NCBI GenBank assembly: GCA_001275005.1
Contig: JWZX01002068.1
Coordinates: forward strand, 1-27,917
DNA length: 27,917 nt
Direction of reading: 5' to 3'
From: Chrysochromulina tobinii
Taxonomy: Eukaryota; Haptophyta; Prymnesiales; Chrysochromulinaceae
Positions within the stretch are counted from its first letter, which is position 1, and the number at the start of each line of letters is the position of its first letter. The notes under the pieces are model-generated. The model ran no database searches. It was not told where the DNA came from and worked only from the letters and a program-made list of their open reading frames with translations. Below, one piece after another: positions 8,806-18,301 of this stretch. Position numbers and translations under genes: made by a program.

Positions 8806-11800
8806 TCATACCAGCCCGGAGCCGCCGAGCAGCTGCGAGCGCACGCGTGCCTCCTCCGCATCGAGCTTGGCGCGTGCGGCCAGCACGAGCTCCGTCGTGG
8901 CCGCGGCGGCCGTGTACTGCTTCGAGAGCACCTGCGCTCGCTCCGTGGCCTCGAGCTCTGATAGGGCTGCGTGCATCGTACGTAGCGCGTCCATCGCCTC
9001 CTGCACCTGATGAGGGAGGCAATCAGCATGCACTCAGAGCGCTGTGGTGGGCGGCGATCGCGTCCATCGCCTCCTGCACCTGATGAGGGAGGCAATCAGC
9101 ATGCACTCAGAGCGCTGTGGTGGGCGGCGTCCATCGCGTCCATCGCCTCCTGCACCTTGGCTGCGCCGAGATAGTCCCGAGATGCCACCTTGTCCGCCTC
9201 GGCCACTTGCAACTCCGCCATCAGCCCCGTGGGCGCCGACCCGGCGCTGACGGCACGGGCCGGGTCGGCGGCGGCGTCGGGTAGCCGCGATGCCTCGGCG
9301 GCGGCCACGGCCGCCGCCGACTTGGCCGGTGGCGAAGCCTTGCCAGTGGGTGACGTGAGCACGGGCACAGCTGCCGACTTGGCCGCCGCCGCCTTCGCCG
9401 CCTCCGCCTTAGCCGCCTCCCTCTCCGCCGCCATCGCCTCTAGCTTGGCCGCCGCCATCGCCTTCGCTCGAGAGAACCAGCCCCCGCCGGCGGTGACGAA
9501 CCCGGCGGTGGGCTTCTCGTCACCGGCCGAGGCCGCCGCTTCGCCGCCACTGCTGCCATCCTTGGGAGGCGCCGCGCCGGGCACCTCCGCTGCCGGAGTG
9601 AGCGCATCGAGATCGAGCAGAGGCGCGCCGCCCGCCACGGCGCTCGGCTCCCCTTCCGCTTCGTCAAACGAGAGCCTCGAGGTGCGTCGGTCGTCATCAA
9701 GGTCGAGGGCCGAGGTGCGACGCGCCTCGCTCGATCCCGCGCCTCCTCCCCACAGGCTGCGCCAGCGCGGCTGCTGCTGCGGCTGCGGCTGTAGGTCCAA
9801 GTGGTGCGGCGGCGGCGGCGGCGGCGGCGACGGATCGGTCGACTCGTCGCCGAGTGCCTCAGCCGAGAGGAGTGGCGCCGCGCCGCGTGCCGGCGACGGC
9901 GCTCCGAGAAGCTCGGCAGAGAGCAGAGGGCTTGCACCAGCGCCACCCCCGCCAATCGCCGACAGAGTGTCCGCGTCCATATGCAGCCACGCGTTGACGT
10001 CGATGAAGGCGTAGAGCCTGGGACCGCCACGGCGCACACCCTTGAGGGCCGCGGCGGCGGCCAGCTGGCGGAGGTAGCCTTGGAGCTGCTGGCCGCGCTT
10101 CTGCTTGGCGGCCGCCTTGCCCGCGGGCGTGAGCGCGACCTGCATCCGACCGAGGGGGAACTTGGACGGCACGTACGGCGCGAGCGAGGGCTGCACGGCC
10201 GCATGCAATTGGACGAAGTTGGAGAATCGGTGCTTGGCGCGATGCTCGGTCATCGTGCCGTCGTCGGCCTGCAGGATCGAGTGCAGCACGTACTCGGTGA
10301 ATTCCTCCTCGTCGACGAAACCGACCACCGAGATCGCAATCCCCGTCGCCATGAGCTGCCCTTCGACCTCAATGCCCGCCCACGCCCCCGGTCTGCTCCT
10401 CTGTGAGTGCGGTGCAGCGCAGCTTGGGTCGCACCGTCCACTGCCCTTCGGGTGAGAGTGCATCCTGCCACACGGCCCCTTGCCACGAGGGCGCGTGCCG
10501 GTCGGGCGTCGCAGGCACGGTGGAGTCCACGAGCTGCAAATAGGCGGTCGTGGAGCCCAGATGCGTGTCAAGCTGCCCGGCCCACGTCTGCACCTTGCCC
10601 TCGTTGACGAAGGCGAGGAAGCGCGGCACGGAATGTCCGGGAGTCTCCATTGGAATCTCCGTCAGCCGGAAGAGAGGCCGCTGGTTGACGAAGCTGCCCT
10701 CATCCAGCCGATAGAGGCCCTCGTACGGGGGTCGTTCGCCCTCGATCGCGCCCTCCTGCATGAGCAGCAGCGCCGGCGGGGCGAGGGCGAGGCGGCGAGT
10801 CCTCTCCGCGTCGCTGAGCAGCGCCGCCGGCGCCGCCTCCACACGCGCCCCAGCTGCTGCCTCGTCGGTCTGCCCCGCCGCGGCCGCGACGCACTCGATG
10901 CCACCAAAGGCCTCGTGACGCCCCTTGCGAAGCCCCTCGAGGGCCTCCGCCCGCAGCCGCTGCAGCCGCGCGCTCGTGCTCTCAGGAGACTTATCGGCCG
11001 CCGCCTCCGCCGCCGCCGCCTCGGCCGCCGACTCCACCTCGGCCTTGTCGCCCCGCGCGAGCTTCGCGAAGTCGTCCCCGAACTCCACCTGGGTCGAGAT
11101 CGGGTCGAGATTGACGAAGCTCATGGGCGGCGATCTCAGGCACTCAAAGGCAATCAACTTACAATCCAGAGCGTGCCCCTCACCTTCGTCTGCCCGACGA
11201 GATGCGTGAGCTCGTCGAAGATCTCGAGCTCCGAGGTGCGCGTGAGCCGCTCGAGCTTCTCCCGCCGTCCCGAGATGCACGCACTGAGCTCCTCGCGCCC
11301 CTGGCCCTTGGCGATCCCCTCTAGGCGCCCGAGAAGAGCCAACTGCTCCGCAGCCTCCTGCAGCACGGGTGCGTTCAGCTCGGCCTTGCGGTCGGCGGCC
11401 GCACGCCGGCACTGGGACACCCACGCGTACGTATCGCGCATCAGGCGCAGGCCCGGCTCGCCGTTGATCTGGTACGCCGCCTGCCCGACGCCCGCCTGCT
11501 GCGCCGTGTCGAGCGCGGCCTCGAGCGCGGCCGTGTCCTGCTCCGCCGTTGTGGCGGCGCGTGCGGCGAGCAGCTCCGCCACCGCGTTCGCACGTGCCAT
11601 TTGGACATGCTCGAGCTTCGCCTGCGCTGCCCCGAGCAGTTCGAGATCGATGCCGCCGGCATTGCATGCGCCGAGCAGCCCGTGTGTCGTGAGCGCGTCC
11701 ACGTCGAGCGCCGTCTCGGGCGTCGTGAGCGCGCTCGTGAGGCATGCGCGCACGGCCGCCCGCGCTGCCTGCACGTCGGAAAGCCAACTCGAGGCGGCGG

Positions 11801-12885
11801 TGACGAGCCTCTCGCCTGGCTCGCCGCCCTCAAGGCGGTACGCGGGCTGCGCGACGCCCGACTCGAGCGCCTGCTGGATGGCTTGCTCGAGAGCAGCCGT
11901 GTCCTGCGCTCCACCAGGGCCGCGCTTCGTCAGAGAGGCAATCAGATGCGCTCCTCCAGGGCCGCGCTTCGTCAGAGAGGCAATCAAGAGGCAGTCAAGA
12001 GGCAATCAGAAGAGGCAATCATGAGGCAGCCAAGAGGCAATTGACGACACTCACCTGCTCCGCGAGGGTCGCCGCCTGCACGGCCCGGAGCTGCGCCACC
12101 GCGCTTTGACGAAGCGAGATCACCATCTCGAGCTTCGTACGTGCCATCAGCAGCTCGTTGCTGTCGATGCCGCCGGTGAGCGCCGCGCGCCCGACGCCCT
12201 CAGCCTCAAGGCGCGCCGTGTCGAGCATGGAGGGCGCTGTGTCGAGCGCGCTCGCCAGGCACTCGTGCACCCCCGCGCGCGCCGTCTGCACCGCCGTCAG
12301 CCATTGCTCTGCCTCTGCCAAGACTCGACGGCCAGGCTGCGGCAGTGCGGCAAAGGCCTCTGGGCGGAGAAGGCTGCGAATGCCGCTCGTCAGCAGTGAA
12401 GTCAGCCACCCCTCGAGGAACCCTTCCGCGCCACTGGCGCCGCTGCCGCTGCCGCTGCCGCTGCCGCTGCCGCTGCCGCTGCCGCTGGGCCCGTTGCTTG
12501 CAACGTCGCTGGCGGCGGCGCCCGAGCCCGCGCCGCACCGAACGCGTGAGCGCCTTGTGCCCTCAATGCCATCACGGGTCTCGAGGACCCACAGATGAGT
12601 TCCCACGGGCAACTCAGTGATCTTCGCACTGCTCAGATCGAACCCAGCTCGCAGGACGAGCGGCTTGCTGCCGACGACCATCTCGACCTGAAGGGGGGAA
12701 GGCGCCGTGGTGAGCACATGCATGCAAGGCAGAGCGCTGCCGACGACCATCTCGACCTCCGCCGCCGCCGCGCCGTCCTTGCCTCCGCTGCTCACCTCGG
12801 CGCTGCTCACCTCGTCCTCGTCAGCATCGCACTTGATCCCGCTCGCCTCCGCCACCGTCGCTGCCGTCGCTTGTGTCGTCGTCGT

Positions 12886-12916
<31 letters not shown>

Positions 12917-14496
12917 AACTCATCGGCCACTACCTCGTACGCCGCTTGCCCCACGCCCGACTCGCGCGCCGTCTCGAGCGCCGCCTGCAGTGCGGCCACG
13001 TCTTGGCTCGCCATGTGCTTCGAGCGCACCGCCCGCAGCTGCTGCACGGCGGCAGCGCGCGCCGCGACCGTCTCCGCCAGCAACGCACGCCCTCTGTCGA
13101 GGAGGGAGGGCTCGACACCGCCCGCCACGAGCGCCGCCTCCACGCCGTTGGTGCGCAGCACCTCCACGTCGAGCTCGGCGCGCGGCTGCGCCAGCATGGC
13201 CTGCAAGCATTCGGTGACGGCCGTGCGTGCGGACAGCACCGCGTTCAGCCACGTCGTTGCATCGGCCATAAGCTCGTCGCCCAATCTAGTCGATGCTGTC
13301 GTCGAGAGCTCGAGGGCGCCCTCGAGGCGGTACGCAGGCTGCGCGACGCCCGCCTCCCGCGCCTCCCCAATGGCGGCCTCGAGCTCGGCCGCGTCCTGCT
13401 CCGCCATCGTGCTCGCCCGCGCCTCCACCAGCCGCGCCACCGCCCTCACGCGCCGTGCGAGCACCTTCTCGAGGAGCCCCTGGCCCTTGGTGAGCATGGC
13501 CTGCAGCTCCGCATCGATGCCGCCCGCGAGCACAGCCGCCTCGAGACCACGCACTCGCAACGCCTCAACGTCCAACGTCGCGGCGCTCATGCCGAGCCCT
13601 GCCTCGACGTGCTCACGCGCCCGCTGACGCGCATCGCGCACCTGGTACAGCCATGCTCGAGCTCCTTCCACCACCTCGGCGCCCGGCGCACCGCCCTCGA
13701 GCCGGTGGCTCGGCTGCGCGACGCCCGCCGCGTCCGCTGCCTCGAGCGCCGCCCGCAGCACCTCTACATCCTGCTCCTGCATCGAGGGCTGTCTGGCCAT
13801 CTGCAGCACCGCAGCCGCGGCCGTTCGTGCCTTGCTCACGTCGTCGAGACGCTCGCGCGCGGTGATGAGGAGCGCGACGGCCACGCAGCGCGTCTCGAGC
13901 GCCTCCTTCGCCGCAGCGGCCACGCCCTCGTCCTTCGACTTTGCCAACTCCTCCGCGTCGCCGCGCTTCACCCATGCCGCCGCCACGATCTTCTCGAGCT
14001 CCGCCGCATCGAGTGCGCAATTCGCCTTCTCGAGCAGCTTGTAGATGCGGTCGTCGTCGGCGGAGCCGAGCAGTTTAGAGCCCGCATGTACCGCGCTCTT
14101 CCACGCGAGCCCCATCTTTTCCGACCACGACGCGCGCTTCACGGTGGTGGTCGTCTCCGTCGAAGGGGCGCTCGGCGACTGCCGGGTGGCCGCCGCGGCC
14201 ACTGCCCGGTCGTCCTTGATCACGAGCCAGGCTCCCAAGCGTTCACGCACGTCGGCCTCCTCAGTGGCCAGCTTGGACTGCGCGGCTTCCACCTGTGCCT
14301 TGGTCTCCTCGGCATCGGCGTACTGCTTCGCCCGCACGAGCTCCTGCTCATTTGCCTCGAGCGTCTCAATGGTGGAGACGAGCCCCTCAAGGCTCACCCT
14401 GGCATTTTCCAGCTCCTTGGCTGCGGCGTAATCTTTGGCCTTGCTCTTCGCCGCCTCGGCAGCGGAAAGCTCGCGAAGCAGCGCGCTCCTCATCAT
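8806..14496 (-). CDS. Large multi-exon PX-domain protein with tandem helical repeats and UVR-like coiled coils at both ends
   Basis: Gene model: exons 14496-12757, 12687-12055, 11903-11184, 11088-9156, 9006-8806; all phase-0 joins, about 1741 aa. One base must be dropped from a G5 run (10385-10389) in exon 4 for a single protein; otherwise it is two genes, the second starting at ATG 10352. Residues about 3-90 and 1653-1741 are homologous helical hairpins (KDYAAAKELENARVSLEG and DYLGAAKVQEAMDALR, each followed by ELEA..E). The middle carries repeated units of the form LE.AI..A...GVAQPAYRLEGG...WL. Around 1150-1275 is an unknown beta-rich module (GLYRLDEGSFVNQRPLFRL). A PX domain follows (about 1281-1399: RFSNFVQLH, PSKFPLGRM, LQGYLRQL), which normally binds membrane phosphoinositides. 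A Ser/Pro and Ala/Lys-rich stretch links it to the C-terminus. Likely a membrane-associated scaffold. Start ATG 14496/14493 is chosen because the conserved hairpin begins just after it. Exon joins are inferred from protein continuity between repeats. Confidence 0.75.
9007..9155 (-). other. Intron with two tandem units, each headed by a copy of the next exon
   Basis: Splicing AAG|GTGCAG...CATCAG|GTGCAG joins AAK to VQEAMDALRTMH in phase 0 and skips the in-frame stop. The intron consists of two units (9155-9080, 76 bp; 9079-9007, 73 bp). Each begins with the same 21 bp that open the downstream exon (9006-8986) and ends in GCTGATTGCCTCCCTCATCAG-type branch point and polypyrimidine tract. Use of the nearer acceptor (9080) would leave a stop. 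Confidence 0.8.
11089..11183 (-). other. Intron in PX gene (ends uncertain)
   Basis: The upstream frame hits a stop at 11154-11156 and the downstream frame is different, so a splice is needed. Donors AAG|GTGAGG (11183) or ATT|GTAAGT (11162), with acceptor CCCAG|GTG (11089), all keep phase 0. An acceptor at TTTGAG (11143) also keeps the frame but gives only 41 bp. The intron contains CGCTCTG and TTGATTGCCT, blocks also present in the intron at 9007-9155. Confidence 0.65.
11904..12054 (-). other. Intron in PX gene with repeated TGATTGCCTCT modules
   Basis: CAG|GTGAGTGTCG...GAGCGCAG|GAC joins TLAEQ to DTAALEQAI, exactly restoring the repeat pattern seen elsewhere in the protein (MAEQDAAELEAAI). 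The phase is 0 and the length 151 bp. Inside, TGATTGCCTCT or a close variant occurs about six times. A block of about 38 bp (11909-11946 and 11951-11983, plus strand) is tandemly duplicated next to the acceptor. Confidence 0.9.
12440..12487 (-). repeat. 6-bp coding repeat for (SG)n linker
   Basis: Tandem CCGCTG (plus strand) encodes a Gly-Ser linker in the PX gene between a short beta-rich segment and a helical repeat. Confidence 0.85.
12688..12756 (-). other. In-frame 69-bp intron headed by a 21-bp copy of the next exon
   Basis: GAG|GTCGAGATGG...CCCCCCTTCAG|GTCGAGATGG. The first 21 bp of the intron (12756-12736) are identical to the first 21 bp of the downstream exon (12687-12667). The remaining 48 bp end in a strong polypyrimidine tract and CAG. 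The length is divisible by three and there is no stop, so the segment would be read as 23 extra residues if not spliced. Removal leaves one copy of VEMVVGS. Confidence 0.75.
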
Positions 14497-14944
14497 CGCT
14501 CGGCGCGCCCGAAAAACCGAACCGTGAACAAACGTGTGAAGCTGAAGAAGTAAGTCCACCGAGCGACGCGACCACTGCGTGGCAGTGTTTTGCGTGGTAG
14601 TGGCTGGTCGGTACCTTGTGTGTCGATTCAACTGACCCTTTCTCAAGTAAAGGCCCGGTCAGGGGGAAGGGACCGGGGGAAGGGGAGAGTGGGTGAGATC
14701 AGGATGTTCTCCCAGCCGTTTGGGAATGATAGTGCGTGGATAAGCTATTACGTGTAACGTGACGGCGGACGGTGGACGTTTACAAGTCTTAGAATTTCAC
14801 CGTGAGCGTGACTGTTTCTCGCGTCCCCGCACCCCGGAGGGTTTTACCGATTTACCGCTTCAAGTTTCGCACGTCGCACCCCACCCTATGACCCTGTGAG
14901 GTCCTTAGAATACACTGTGCATGTGACGAGTACAAACGTTTTCC
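14497..14944. other. Intergenic region between two minus-strand helical-repeat genes
   Basis: This holds the 5' flank of the PX gene and the 3' flank of the membrane protein gene. Two imperfect copies of CTTAGAAT...GTG..GTGAC occur at about 14788-14814 and 14905-14927, plus GGGGAAGGG-type purine repeats at 14660-14690. No gene is supported. Confidence 0.4.
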
Positions 14945-17900
14945 TTAGTTCAAGGCAATCACTATCGAGGGCGCAGTGTTTCCACGCCGGACTTTCGCCC
15001 GCCTAAATGATGTTCGCATGCTATCGAGGAGCTCGTTTGCCCCGGCAAGCTCGGCCTCGTCCACCCCTCCGTTCATGCGCACGCCTTGCAACGCCGAAGC
15101 GAGCGTCTCGACTGCGCTTTCGAGCGCCATCTCCGCCTCGTCCGATTCCTCCCCCACGCGGCTCAAAGCCTTGACGCCCATCTTAGCGGCAGATGTGATA
15201 AAGCTTGCGGCCTTCTCAGCCTCCCCGCGAGCCTCTAGCGCTTCGCGCAGGATACTGTTTGCAGAGACGATGAGGTCCTCGGGGACAGGCTTCGACTTGG
15301 CGGCGGCGAGGGCGCCCTCGAGCTGCGGAATCGCGATCATCTTGAGCTGTGAGTTGGATCCCGAGCGGAACAGTTTCAGCTGCTCTTTGCAGAAGGCCAT
15401 GGCACGGTAGACGCGGTCAGCAACCCCCACCGCCTCCCGAATCTGGACTCGCAAACGCTTCAGCTTCGCCTCGGCCTCGCTAACGATGTGGTTGTCGACG
15501 TCGGCCCGCTGCGCTGCTGGGATGAGCTGCATGAGCTTCTCCTCGGCGCTCAGCAACTGCGACTGCGTTGCGACGTCTGAGACAGACTCAATAGCCGCCT
15601 CGAGTAGTTGCTGCGCTGTTCTGACCGCATCTCGTGCTTCCACTAATTCGGTGAGCAAACTCTCACCCTCACTCAACATGGAACCACGCACAGCCACGTT
15701 GGCCGCTTTGGTCTCGCTGAGCGCATTCTCGAGCGGTGGGATGGCTTCCGATAGTGGCAACGCCTTCTGCTGACCATGAAGGACTTCAAGCGCTTCCCTC
15801 CCCGCCGCGATCGCCTCGAGCAGCCGATCCTCGCCCCCGGAGTTGACCCACCTGCTCTCCTTGCCTTTGCGCCGTAGCCTCACATAAAAGAGCGTAGCGG
15901 CCGCGGTCAGGTTGGCTTGAGCCAGAAGCGCCTTCACTCTCATGCCATGTGCCCTTTTGATGAGATTGGAGTTGACGCCCGCGCGACGAGCCTCCTCGAG
16001 CGCCTCGTCGAGCTCTTGCACGTCTATGGTGCATAGGGCTCTTTTGGCCGTCTCCGAGACGTGATCCTCCGAGGCGGAGTCTGTGGCAAACATCTCCGAA
16101 GCGCTCGGAGGCGCTGGCGCCGCTTCTGGCGCCGCCGCTGGGGCAAGCACGCCTGAGGCTGCGCCGCAAACGTCTTCTTCTGCTGGCTTGTCCACTCGTT
16201 TTCCAAAAGGAGAGGCAGGCTCTGACCCAGATTGTGGCGCATCAGCTTGTGGATCCAAGTCAAGGAAAGCCTGCAAGCGCGCGACGGCTCGAGCATGGAA
16301 GCTTTGCGCATGCGACGCCTTGCTGAGGGCTTCCTTCGCTTTGGAAATACGAGACTTCGGCACATCTGCGACGATGGCATTCTCGATGGCATTCCTAAGC
16401 TCAGCCAGAGAGAGCTCCAGAGGATCGCCGGCCATGGCGTCCTGGAGAGCTTCTATCGCTCTCTCGCGGCGGGTCTCCTCCATCTTGAGGGTCTCTTTGG
16501 CAACCTCTTCCTGTCCCAACTTGAATTCGCGTACCAGACGCAGCGCCTCGCTCGCCTGCTTGACGATGTTGATTGGGACGTTGGCCGTCAAGGCGTCGTC
16601 TATCGCACACGTCAGCTTGCGCTCATCGATCTGCCTGGTGGACTCCAGAATCATGGACCGCAACCTCTCCTCCGCCTTCTTCAGCGCCTCGCCATGTTGC
16701 CGTCGCTCTTGCTCGGACCGCACTCCTTCAGCGTGTGCAACCTCGCTTGTTACAACACGCACGAACTCGCTGCCCGACAGAGCTGTTGCAAGGGCGGACA
16801 CGAGCGCAAGGACTGTGGGCGCCGACAGCACCGCCATCCCCTGAGCGGCCACGACAAAGTACATCGACATAATAGCCGTCTTCAGTGGAGCGAGACGCAC
16901 GTGCGCTCCGATGCTGTTGATCCACGCGGCCAAAGCCACTATGTGAGGCGAGGCTCTCGCATGCTCAAAAGTCGCATGTGAGTCAACTCGCCTGAAGGAG
17001 AAGGACCCGTCGGCGTTTTCTTCAAGGTCCGACGGCAGCACGAAAACGGTACGCGGGCGCACCGGGTGCATCGGGGCGTCGAAGACGTCGTGAGTGTCGA
17101 AGAAGTCATCGAGTAATGTGAGCTTCGAGGGCTGCCGCCACCGGTTCATCAACCGCTCCGAGCGCAAACTCCCCGGCGTTGGGGCACACCATTGTCTGAG
17201 CTGCGCTACCTGCTTCCTCACGATCGCCTCCACGGTGCGCATGAGGACGAAGTTGGCTCTCCTCTGTCTCTCGCCAATCCTGTCCATCGAGGGCAGGCAG
17301 CACACTCGCGGCGCGTTCTTGACGAGCCAGATGAAGGTGTCCACGAGCGAGTAGGTGGTGCAGACGACTAGAAGTAGCGCCGCTAGCACGTTTGTGGTGC
17401 GCATCCACTCGGGGGGCACCCAACGGTCCGCAGGCAACACGCCCGAGTCGACGCACCAAGCCTCGAATGAGAGCAGCAGCAGGGACGCCTGCACCAAGGC
17501 GGCCAGCCCGACGACGCATTGCACAAGCTTGCCAACGAGCTCTTGGCGCGCCTCGAGCCACGATTTGCACCCACCGCGTCCCCTTTGCTTGGCAAGCGCG
17601 GCCGAGTCCGAAGTGAGTGGCGTCGCGACGGCAGCAGAGAGCGCGGCAAGGGGCAACGCGATGGCGAGCGCGCTCGCACCGCTGTTGAAGCCGCAAGCAG
17701 TCGCGAGGGCGCCCAACACCAGCGGGAAGCTGAAGACTGCGGCAACCGTCCAGGTAGATGCCTCCTCGGCAGCAAGTTGCAGCATGGCGGTTTGCTCGGC
17801 GAGCGTAATCGTATCCTGCTGTCGGTAGAGTGCCTCGTAGGCGCTGCGCTCCTGTTCGGCGGCCGCGTGCTCGATGCGCGCGGCCTTCGCTTCCTTGGCG

Positions 17901-18301
17901 GACCACTTCACGGGTCGAATGTCTATCTTGGGCGGAGTCGCATGGCCAAATCGACCCATCTCATATGGCGAGCGCTTTGGGCTGGTTTTGGACAATCTGG
18001 GCATTTGCAACTTCTCGTGCGGCAAGATGTGGATGCCCTTGTTCATTCCGTACCCGGGGCCTTTAGGCTTGTGCACCAGCTCGCCGTTCATCGTCGATTG
18101 GCGCCCAATACTCACGAAGTGGACCATGGCCGTTTGGTCAATGGACCTGCCGTTGAAATAACCTTCCGGGTTGGTGAATGCCCGCGTGTCCACGAGCTGG
18201 TTCGCTGGCGGAGGCGCCCATGGCGGTAGCCGCACCGGGCTCGGAAGCTGGTTCGATCCGCGGCCTAGGGTACGCTTGGTCGGACTCTCCGCCAACGCCA
18301 T
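14945..18301 (-). CDS. Multi-pass membrane protein with C-terminal tandem alpha-helical repeats
   Basis: Single exon, 1118 aa from ATG 18301. Residues 1-180 are soluble, Pro/Lys-rich and end in a helical segment. Hydrophobic segments suitable for membrane helices lie at about 184-204, 210-229, 259-278, 303-327 and 476-508. From about 530 to the end the protein is helical, with a degenerate unit of about 35-40 residues recurring within it, L..AI..A....V....I..A...L (for example LRNAIENAIVADVPKSRISK, LDEALEEARRAGVNSNLIKR, LEGALAAAKSKPVPEDLIVS). This is the same pattern as the repeats in the neighbouring PX gene, so the two genes probably share ancestry in this part. No enzymatic motif is seen. 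It may tether a scaffold to an internal membrane. Family not recognised. Confidence 0.8.
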   Translation of the reverse strand: MALAESPTKRTLGRGSNQLPSPVRLPPWAPPPANQLVDTRAFTNPEGYFNGRSIDQTAMVHFVSIGRQSTMNGELVHKPKGPGYGMNKGIHILPHEKLQMPRLSKTSPKRSPYEMGRFGHATPPKIDIRPVKWSAKEAKAARIEHAAAEQERSAYEALYRQQDTITLAEQTAMLQLAAEEASTWTVAAVFSFPLVLGALATACGFNSGASALAIALPLAALSAAVATPLTSDSAALAKQRGRGGCKSWLEARQELVGKLVQCVVGLAALVQASLLLLSFEAWCVDSGVLPADRWVPPEWMRTTNVLAALLLVVCTTYSLVDTFIWLVKNAPRVCCLPSMDRIGERQRRANFVLMRTVEAIVRKQVAQLRQWCAPTPGSLRSERLMNRWRQPSKLTLLDDFFDTHDVFDAPMHPVRPRTVFVLPSDLEENADGSFSFRRVDSHATFEHARASPHIVALAAWINSIGAHVRLAPLKTAIMSMYFVVAAQGMAVLSAPTVLALVSALATALSGSEFVRVVTSEVAHAEGVRSEQERRQHGEALKKAEERLRSMILESTRQIDERKLTCAIDDALTANVPINIVKQASEALRLVREFKLGQEEVAKETLKMEETRRERAIEALQDAMAGDPLELSLAELRNAIENAIVADVPKSRISKAKEALSKASHAQSFHARAVARLQAFLDLDPQADAPQSGSEPASPFGKRVDKPAEEDVCGAASGVLAPAAAPEAAPAPPSASEMFATDSASEDHVSETAKRALCTIDVQELDEALEEARRAGVNSNLIKRAHGMRVKALLAQANLTAAATLFYVRLRRKGKESRWVNSGGEDRLLEAIAAGREALEVLHGQQKALPLSEAIPPLENALSETKAANVAVRGSMLSEGESLLTELVEARDAVRTAQQLLEAAIESVSDVATQSQLLSAEEKLMQLIPAAQRADVDNHIVSEAEAKLKRLRVQIREAVGVADRVYRAMAFCKEQLKLFRSGSNSQLKMIAIPQLEGALAAAKSKPVPEDLIVSANSILREALEARGEAEKAASFITSAAKMGVKALSRVGEESDEAEMALESAVETLASALQGVRMNGGVDEAELAGANELLDSMRTSFRRAKVRRGNTAPSIVIALN

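Noticed and set aside
9865-9965. Repeated PLLSAE.LG in the PX protein as another exon-head duplication
   Set aside because: The two copies are similar only at the protein level and no GT-AG borders flank them; more likely a repeated short motif in a disordered region.
12595-14553. A 652-aa plus-strand ORF opposite the PX gene's first exons
   Set aside because: Arg/His/Leu-rich, no motif; the minus strand shows repeated units that continue across a well-defined intron.
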